Below are positions 59,279 through 64,000 of a stretch of 64,000 bases of DNA, in pieces. The notes beneath the pieces are model-generated. The model had not been told where the DNA came from and made no database searches. It saw only the letters and a program-made list of their open reading frames with translations. The position numbers and the translations under genes are program-made. The DNA comes from Streptomyces venezuelae (GTDB lineage: Bacteria; Actinomycetota; Actinomycetes; Streptomycetales; Streptomycetaceae), in contig NZ_CP029191.1 of the NCBI RefSeq assembly GCF_008642335.1, forward strand, positions 4,278,001 to 4,342,000, given 5' to 3'. Numbering within the stretch: position 1 is the first letter of the stretch; each line of letters opens with the position of its first letter.

Positions 59279-60773
59279 CGGTGGTGGTCTCTTCGTTCAG
59301 CGACAGCTGGGTTGGGTCACTCTCGCGCAGTGCCTTCAGCTTCTGGGCGAACTGCAGCGCGTCGTCCGCGTCCTCGTAGTAGCCCTTCTTGATGGCTTTC
59401 TCCAAAGACTCAAACAGGCCGGCGCGTCGGGACATTGTCCGGTATTGCCGTTCGACCGCGAGGAGTTCACGCGTCATGGAGAAGTGGATCGGGTCGTCCT
59501 CACACGCCTCCTTGAGCAGACCGATCTCCTCCGCGCCCAGCACGAGCTGCTCGTCCAGGGGCAAGCCGGGGAACGTCTCGCCGGTCACCTCCTCGTAGAT
59601 TCGCGGCAGGGAGTCCTCAACCTCGTGCTTGTCGAACACCCAGATCCGGCGGATCTCGTGCAACTCCTTCATCGAGATCAGTTCGATGCCGCGCACGTGC
59701 TCCGGCGCCTTCTTGTGGTTCCGTACCTTGTTCTGCGCGCTGAGAAGCTTGCGGAGCCAGTCCTCGCGAGCAGACTGCTTGTACGGTCCAGGGATGGTTC
59801 GGTCGCCGTCGCCGAGTAGCTGGACATTGCCATTCATCCGGCGGAAGTCGCGTGTCTGGTTCTCGTTATTGACGTCGTCGAGCTCGTTGCGGAGCTTGAG
59901 CAGCGGCCGCATCCACTCCTTCTCGTCGTCATTGCGAATCATGGCAGTCATCGACTTGTCCTGCTCGACAAGCGTGCAGGTCCAGCAGCCGAACCGGCTG
60001 TCCCCACATGAGGGCGTGGTGTCGTCAACAACCAGGGGGCACTCGGAATCATCGGACGCGCCCTGGTACATCGTCAGCAGATCTTTGTTGTCGTGGCCCC
60101 ACGGGTTGGGGTACTGCATCAAGAACGCCCACACCTCCTCGGTCGACCAGTCCTCAATCGGGGAGTAGACCAGGGAGTTGGGAAGCTTTCCATTGGGCGA
60201 GAGGCGGTCGCGAACGCGACGCTTCTCGTGCTGGGCCATCGACCGAGCCCGGGCCTGGCTTTCGGCCTTGCGGATTCCCAGCACGAGGATGGTCTCCCCG
60301 TGACGTCGCACAACTCGTCGGATGAAGGCGTTAGACGGCTTGATCTTCAACCGTTCGGTGCACCAGCGGAACCTCGGCCGGGGCGCGGGGTAGCCCTTAC
60401 CGATCAAGCTAACCCAGAATGTGTCTTTGACGTCCGGGGTCAGCTTGTGTGACTCGATCGGAAGCTGCTGTTCCTGCGCGGCGGCACGCATGGTGTCCAG
60501 GGATTGGCCAACCCAGGCGGAAACGACAGGGTTCTCCACCAGAGTGTCCGTGCTGATCACGTGGACTGGCTTGGTGCGCTGGCCGGTGGGCAGGCCCCTT
60601 AGCGCGAGCCAAACCAGTTGGAGAACTGCAGTGGAGTCTTTTCCGCCGCTGTACCCGATGACCCAGGGCACTTCATCCGCGATATAGAGTTCGCGGATTT
60701 CTTCCGTCAGCTCTTCGACGACCTCCGCCAAGGGCCTGTCTTGGAAGGTCCTCGTCGAGTTGGGGGTGCTCAT
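59265..60773 (-). CDS. dndC: DNA phosphorothioation PAPS-reductase-like protein DndC
   Basis: 502 residues. The PP-loop is SGGKDST (42-48). Cys138 in FRWCTERLK, together with C256, C263 and C266 in SCGDSRFGCWTC, is a likely ligand set for the 4Fe-4S cluster loaded by DndA. DndC uses ATP to activate the DNA phosphate and transfers sulfur from its cluster or persulfide. It is longer than housekeeping PAPS reductases by a helical C-terminus, as usual for DndC. It overlaps dndB by ATGA. Confidence 0.95.
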   Translation of the reverse strand: MSTPNSTRTFQDRPLAEVVEELTEEIRELYIADEVPWVIGYSGGKDSTAVLQLVWLALRGLPTGQRTKPVHVISTDTLVENPVVSAWVGQSLDTMRAAAQEQQLPIESHKLTPDVKDTFWVSLIGKGYPAPRPRFRWCTERLKIKPSNAFIRRVVRRHGETILVLGIRKAESQARARSMAQHEKRRVRDRLSPNGKLPNSLVYSPIEDWSTEEVWAFLMQYPNPWGHDNKDLLTMYQGASDDSECPLVVDDTTPSCGDSRFGCWTCTLVEQDKSMTAMIRNDDEKEWMRPLLKLRNELDDVNNENQTRDFRRMNGNVQLLGDGDRTIPGPYKQSAREDWLRKLLSAQNKVRNHKKAPEHVRGIELISMKELHEIRRIWVFDKHEVEDSLPRIYEEVTGETFPGLPLDEQLVLGAEEIGLLKEACEDDPIHFSMTRELLAVERQYRTMSRRAGLFESLEKAIKKGYYEDADDALQFAQKLKALRESDPTQLSLNEETTTDAPA

Positions 60774-61906
60774 GACTCTCCTCGCAGATAGGCGTCTTCC
60801 ACGCGCTGTTCCTCGGGGCTCAGCTCTAGCTTGAGGTGCTGCCGCACGTAGTTCACGGTCAAGGTCAAGTTCTGTCGACTTTTGGAGACCCTCCCGCCGA
60901 CAAGGGCTCGCCCTTCCCAGTCCGTGTTGGAACGTGTCCAGTCCACAGTGGACAGGCGCTGAAGGGTTGGGGACCAGCTCCGTGGCGCCAGGGACCTTCG
61001 CAGCAACGTGTTGCCGACACGTCCTAGCGCATGCAAGGCGATGCCGTGGCTGTGCAGGAAGTCGCGGCGCATCTCCGATGCCGACATCTCACGCCGTCGC
61101 ACCATGTCCCACTCTGGGATCAGTGCGTCGATCGCGCTCCAGTACGCCTCGGCCAACTCGTGGGACTGCTGCTTGCGGATTTTTAGGTCCTGCAGCAGAG
61201 ACTGCGTGGCGTAGTAGAGGGAGCTCAGAGTGAACAGTTTACGGGAGCGCTGCGACAAGGTGCTGTTCTCCATGTCCACGTGCCCCTTGAACATCGGGGC
61301 ACGCATGGCCAGCAGCCGCACAGTGGTGGACAGATCATCACGGTGGTCGTACAGCACACCGATGGAGCGGGGGGGCCTCACGGCATGCCGGTTCAGGTCA
61401 GCGAACATTTGCTGGCAGCGAGCGAGGCCAGCATCGTGGAAGAACACCACGGCTATCGTCTCCTCGCCGAGGTCGGGGTTCTCCTTCAGTGCCTGCTCGA
61501 TCGCGGCGCGCCGGTGCTGGCCGTCGTTGATGAGGAACCGGGCAGCCATCGAGATGCGGATCTGGCCGGCACGCATGCCCACGCCGCTGTCCGCAATGCC
61601 CTCGAAGCGGATGTCGCCATCGACAGAAGCGGTCAGCGCACTGAAGACGTAGTCGGTGGGGTTGTCGATGATGTAGCGGGTCAGCGCCGGCAGTCGCCCC
61701 TTGTTCAAAGTCCGCTGCGCGCGCACCTCGGGGGCCAACTCGTCCTCATCGAAGAGGAAGATCTTGGGGATGAGGCGCAGTGGGCACATGGACACGTAGA
61801 ACTCGCGTCCTGCCTGGACACCGCGGATGGCCGGAAAAATGTACTCGAAACCGGCAGATGTCGGCGGTTCCGCAGGTTGAGGAGTGACAGAAGATCCCAC
61901 CTGCAC
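60770..61906 (-). CDS. dndB: DndB, repressor/modulator of phosphorothioation
   Basis: 378 residues if started at the GTG at 61906. A clear ribosome site is missing, so the message may be leaderless or the start may be slightly internal. Features are FPAIRGVQAGREFYVSMCPL, DGQHR at 128-132 in FLINDGQHRRAAIEQ, and MFADLNRHAVRPPRSIG. DndB controls the dnd operon and modulates modification frequency. Its own palindromic operator candidate lies 9-30 bases upstream of the start. Confidence 0.92.
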   Translation of the reverse strand: MQVGSSVTPQPAEPPTSAGFEYIFPAIRGVQAGREFYVSMCPLRLIPKIFLFDEDELAPEVRAQRTLNKGRLPALTRYIIDNPTDYVFSALTASVDGDIRFEGIADSGVGMRAGQIRISMAARFLINDGQHRRAAIEQALKENPDLGEETIAVVFFHDAGLARCQQMFADLNRHAVRPPRSIGVLYDHRDDLSTTVRLLAMRAPMFKGHVDMENSTLSQRSRKLFTLSSLYYATQSLLQDLKIRKQQSHELAEAYWSAIDALIPEWDMVRRREMSASEMRRDFLHSHGIALHALGRVGNTLLRRSLAPRSWSPTLQRLSTVDWTRSNTDWEGRALVGGRVSKSRQNLTLTVNYVRQHLKLELSPEEQRVEDAYLRGES

Positions 61907-61914
61907 ACGCTATC

Positions 61915-61936
61915 GTACGTCAGGTAAATGACGTAC
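61915..61936. promoter_or_regulatory. perfect palindrome in the dndA-dndB divergent promoter (likely DndB operator)
   Basis: Arms GTACGTCA and TGACGTAC are separated by GGTAAA, giving a perfect 8+6+8 inverted repeat. It contains TACGT-N10-ACGTA. DndB of other bacteria is reported, from memory, to bind TACG/CGTA-type inverted repeats in dnd promoters. The site lies 9 bases before dndB and 40 bases before dndA, so a bound protein could block both. Confidence 0.8.
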
Positions 61937-61975
61937 ACAGCACGTGGGAATCACGCTCGAAGGTGGTTGGGTTCG

Positions 61976-63121
61976 ATGGTGACGTACCTCGACGCGGCGG
62001 CGACGACGCGCGTGGACCAGAGGGTGGCCGATGTTGTCCTGCACTGGATGACGGCCGAGTTCGGGAACGCCGGTAGCCGCCATGAGTACGGCCTCCGCGC
62101 CAAGCGTGCGGTTGAACGTGCCCGCGACTACCTGGCGGGGACCGTCGGGGCAGAGCCTGATGAGCTGATCTTCACTAGCGGCGCTACGGAGAGCAACAAC
62201 ATCGCTCTGCTTGGGCTAGCTGCCTACGGCGAGCGGACCGGCCGGCGCCACATCATCACTTCCGCCATCGAGCACAAGGCGGTGCTTGAGCCCCTGGAGC
62301 ACCTAGCTCGCCGAGGTTTCGAAGTGGACTTCCTCAAGCCCGGCCCCTCGGGCCGGGTCGCGGTCGAGGCTGTGTTGGAACGGTTGCGACCGGACACCCT
62401 GCTCGTGTCGCTGATGCACGTGAACAACGAGACTGGGGTCATCCAGCCCGTTGCCGACCTCGCGCGCGAGCTTCAATCCACTTTGACGTACCTGCACGTG
62501 GATGCAGCTCAGGGGTACAGCAAGGTCCCTGCTGATCTGACCGCGCCGATCGACATGATCAGCATTAGTGGTCACAAGATCGGCGCACCCAAAGGCGTAG
62601 GCGCACTGGTCGCTCGACGCCGAGAAAGCATGGATGACGAGCGGCCCCCCTTGGAGCCGATCATGTTTGGCGGCGGGCAGGAACGCGGCCTGCGGCCCGG
62701 CACCCTCCCCGTGCCCTTGATCATGGGCCTGGCCGAGGCCGCGAAGATCTTCGAAAGGGAGCATGCCCGGTGGCAGGCTGCAGCCCTGGAACTGCGCGCG
62801 AAGCTCCTCGAAGGGTTGGCATCAGAGCGCTTCCATCTGAATGGTGACCAGGATCACGTCGTCCCGCACATCCTCAACATCTCCTTCGAGGATGTGGACT
62901 CTGAAGCGTTCCTCGTAACCCTCAAGGAACTCGTCGCGGTCGCGACGGGTTCTGCGTGCACTAGCGCCTCCTACACGCCGAGCCACGTTCTCACCGCAAT
63001 GGACCTGCCCGACAAATTGGCGAGGAATGGGCTGCGGTTCTCCTGGTATCCCGAACAAGCAGAGACGCTGGACGTCGCGGAGCTGGCCAACGGTGTTGGC
63101 AAGCTTCGGCCTCGGGCCTGA
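61976..63121 (+). CDS. dndA: cysteine desulfurase DndA
   Basis: 381 residues from the ATG at 61976, behind GAAGGTGG. The adjacent GTG at 61979 is equally possible and would place the PLP Lys at 200 and the catalytic Cys at 327, the numbers I recall for S. lividans DndA. Motifs are TYLDAAATTRVD, FTSGATESNNIALLG, SISGHKIGAPKG (K201 here) and VATGSACTSASY (C328 here). It moves sulfur from L-cysteine to DndC. Divergence from dndBCDE is the S. lividans arrangement. Confidence 0.95.
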   Translation: MVTYLDAAATTRVDQRVADVVLHWMTAEFGNAGSRHEYGLRAKRAVERARDYLAGTVGAEPDELIFTSGATESNNIALLGLAAYGERTGRRHIITSAIEHKAVLEPLEHLARRGFEVDFLKPGPSGRVAVEAVLERLRPDTLLVSLMHVNNETGVIQPVADLARELQSTLTYLHVDAAQGYSKVPADLTAPIDMISISGHKIGAPKGVGALVARRRESMDDERPPLEPIMFGGGQERGLRPGTLPVPLIMGLAEAAKIFEREHARWQAAALELRAKLLEGLASERFHLNGDQDHVVPHILNISFEDVDSEAFLVTLKELVAVATGSACTSASYTPSHVLTAMDLPDKLARNGLRFSWYPEQAETLDVAELANGVGKLRPRA

Positions 63122-63127
63122 GTGGGC

Positions 63128-64000
63128 CTAGTCGCGAATTCGGACGAGGCGGTGCCCGTGGAGGGCGCGCTGGCACCGAGCAAGCTCGCTCTCCCAGCCA
63201 GCCTCAGTACCAATCTGGTGCGGGTGTGCATACAACCCAGCTTTGACCTCAGCCTCCGTCAGGCGCCGGTACTTCGGCGCCTCTGGATCATCGGGGTGCA
63301 GGAATTCGTGCTTTCGGTGGAGGAGCGGCCGATTGCTACGACCTTCATACGAATGATGGGACGTCTCGAAGGTCTCCAAGTCCACCTGGTAGGACGTCAG
63401 CAAGCGTGGGTGGGGGTCGCGGTCGAACTCCGGGTAGTCCAACCAGCTCACTGCACGGCCCCGGTGGCAGAGCTTGACAACGGTCCACGCCTGCGGTCGC
63501 CCGGCTGCAACCGAGGCGCAGTGCTCGTACAAGCGCAGCACGGTCGGCATCCAATCGACCGCTCTCGCGTGAACGTAAAGCGCGGTTGGGGTCAGCTTGC
63601 CAACGTTGGAGGCGCTCATAGCTCCACGGACGTAGGCGTCGTCCCGAAGTTTGAGCAGCAGCCGGTCGGCTCGTCGGCACGCCTCTTTGTATGAAGAGAA
63701 GAACGCCCGAATGTCCAGCTGCACAGTCAGCGGCAGACTGGTGAACGGACCGCGGCCGTTAAAGAGATCGACCGCAAGGAACAGTAGCGTGTTGAGAGTG
63801 GTGCGTTTGGCACCCTCGCTCACCTTGGCCGGGTCGGCGGACTCGCGTACGAGACGGCGTACCTCCGCCGGGCTCAGGCGCGCCAGTAGTTGGGCTGTGA
63901 GCCGGGGTGTTTCTTCCAGGCGCGGAGGGCGTCCGCGGCGCTCCACGTGGTTGATGAGCGCGGCTACTGCGGTAGCGGTGTCGCTGGAAGCCAGCCACTC
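63128..64000 (-). CDS. phosphorothioation-associated putative methyltransferase, C-terminal half (cut by window end)
   Basis: The frame is open to base 64000, so its start lies to the right. The visible 290 residues match the C-terminal half of the TIGR04096-type family found beside dnd genes: SLPLTVQLDIRAFFSSYKEA, VGKLTPTALYVHARAV, VVKLCHRGRAVSWLDYPEFD, SNRPLLHRKHEFLHPDD, and IGTEAGWESELARC. The SAM-binding half would be outside the window. A GTG at 63946 could give a shorter protein, but the upstream frame keeps its coding character. It converges on dndA with a six-base gap. Confidence 0.8.
   Translation of the reverse strand, partial: EWLASSDTATAVAALINHVERRGRPPRLEETPRLTAQLLARLSPAEVRRLVRESADPAKVSEGAKRTTLNTLLFLAVDLFNGRGPFTSLPLTVQLDIRAFFSSYKEACRRADRLLLKLRDDAYVRGAMSASNVGKLTPTALYVHARAVDWMPTVLRLYEHCASVAAGRPQAWTVVKLCHRGRAVSWLDYPEFDRDPHPRLLTSYQVDLETFETSHHSYEGRSNRPLLHRKHEFLHPDDPEAPKYRRLTEAEVKAGLYAHPHQIGTEAGWESELARCQRALHGHRLVRIRD

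Noticed and set aside
48318..64000. DndF/DndG/DndH restriction genes
   Set aside because: None of the gene products in the window shows their features. They could lie to the right of the window, so absence is only for this interval.

Overview
The window is a Streptomyces chromosome segment. Third codon positions are almost all G or C, GTG starts are frequent, and it carries the hallmark surface proteins of aerial hyphae (two rodlins, four chaplins), a MelC tyrosinase operon, Asp23-type envelope proteins and many small secreted proteins. From memory, the gene order rdlB-rdlA-chpD-chpA ... chpF ... VKOR-melC1-melC2-chpG resembles the SCO2719 to SCO2699 interval of S. coelicolor. That comparison was not computed.

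Layout. 1-5.4 kb: 3' end of a SigB/SigF-type sigma factor, two Asp23/AmaP envelope modules around an ECF sigma factor with a zinc-motif/Asp23 fusion behind it, a secreted protein and an anti-sigma-type kinase. 5.5-8.1 kb: rodlin and chaplin genes. 8.4-23 kb: a polysaccharide locus. Its main operon (21.8 down to 12.3 kb) encodes a glycosyltransferase, priming sugar-phosphate transferase, ligase/polymerase, MurJ/Wzx-like flippase, polysaccharide deacetylase, second glycosyltransferase, Wzz-like protein and GNAT/FemAB protein. It is flanked by a GH26-like hydrolase, an ATP-grasp enzyme and a flavoprotein. 23.2-30.9 kb: chaplins F and G, a VKOR-type disulfide enzyme, tyrosinase, and a run of small secreted proteins that includes a three-member paralogous family. 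31-39.5 kb: M23 peptidase, STAS protein, FAD monooxygenase, DoxX/amidohydrolase divergent pair, FkbM methyltransferase, glycosyltransferase and GntR regulator. 39.8-46.4 kb: a 1413-residue STAND/WD40 protein and a secreted-protein/lipoprotein pair.

46.6-64 kb is accessory DNA, visibly less GC-rich. A nuclease gene with a PUA-like N-terminus lies first. At 48.05 kb a decayed 3' part of a tRNA-Pro gene, followed on its own strand by a 15-bp hairpin, looks like the displaced end of a tRNA used for integration, so it probably marks the left edge of a genomic island that extends past the right edge of the window. The island holds a Mrr-nuclease/STAND NTPase, a small zinc-motif protein, a four-gene operon (sigma-region-4-like protein, GIY-YIG nuclease, GHKL ATPase, DGQHR-motif protein), the complete DNA phosphorothioation locus (dndA divergent from dndBCDE, with a perfect palindrome in the shared promoter region) and the C-terminal half of a phosphorothioation-associated methyltransferase.

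The Dnd proteins should place sulfur in the DNA backbone. No DndF/G/H restriction genes are visible, so the four-gene operon and the Mrr-STAND gene are the candidates for a partner restriction or control function. The four-gene operon is the best candidate for an undescribed system here.
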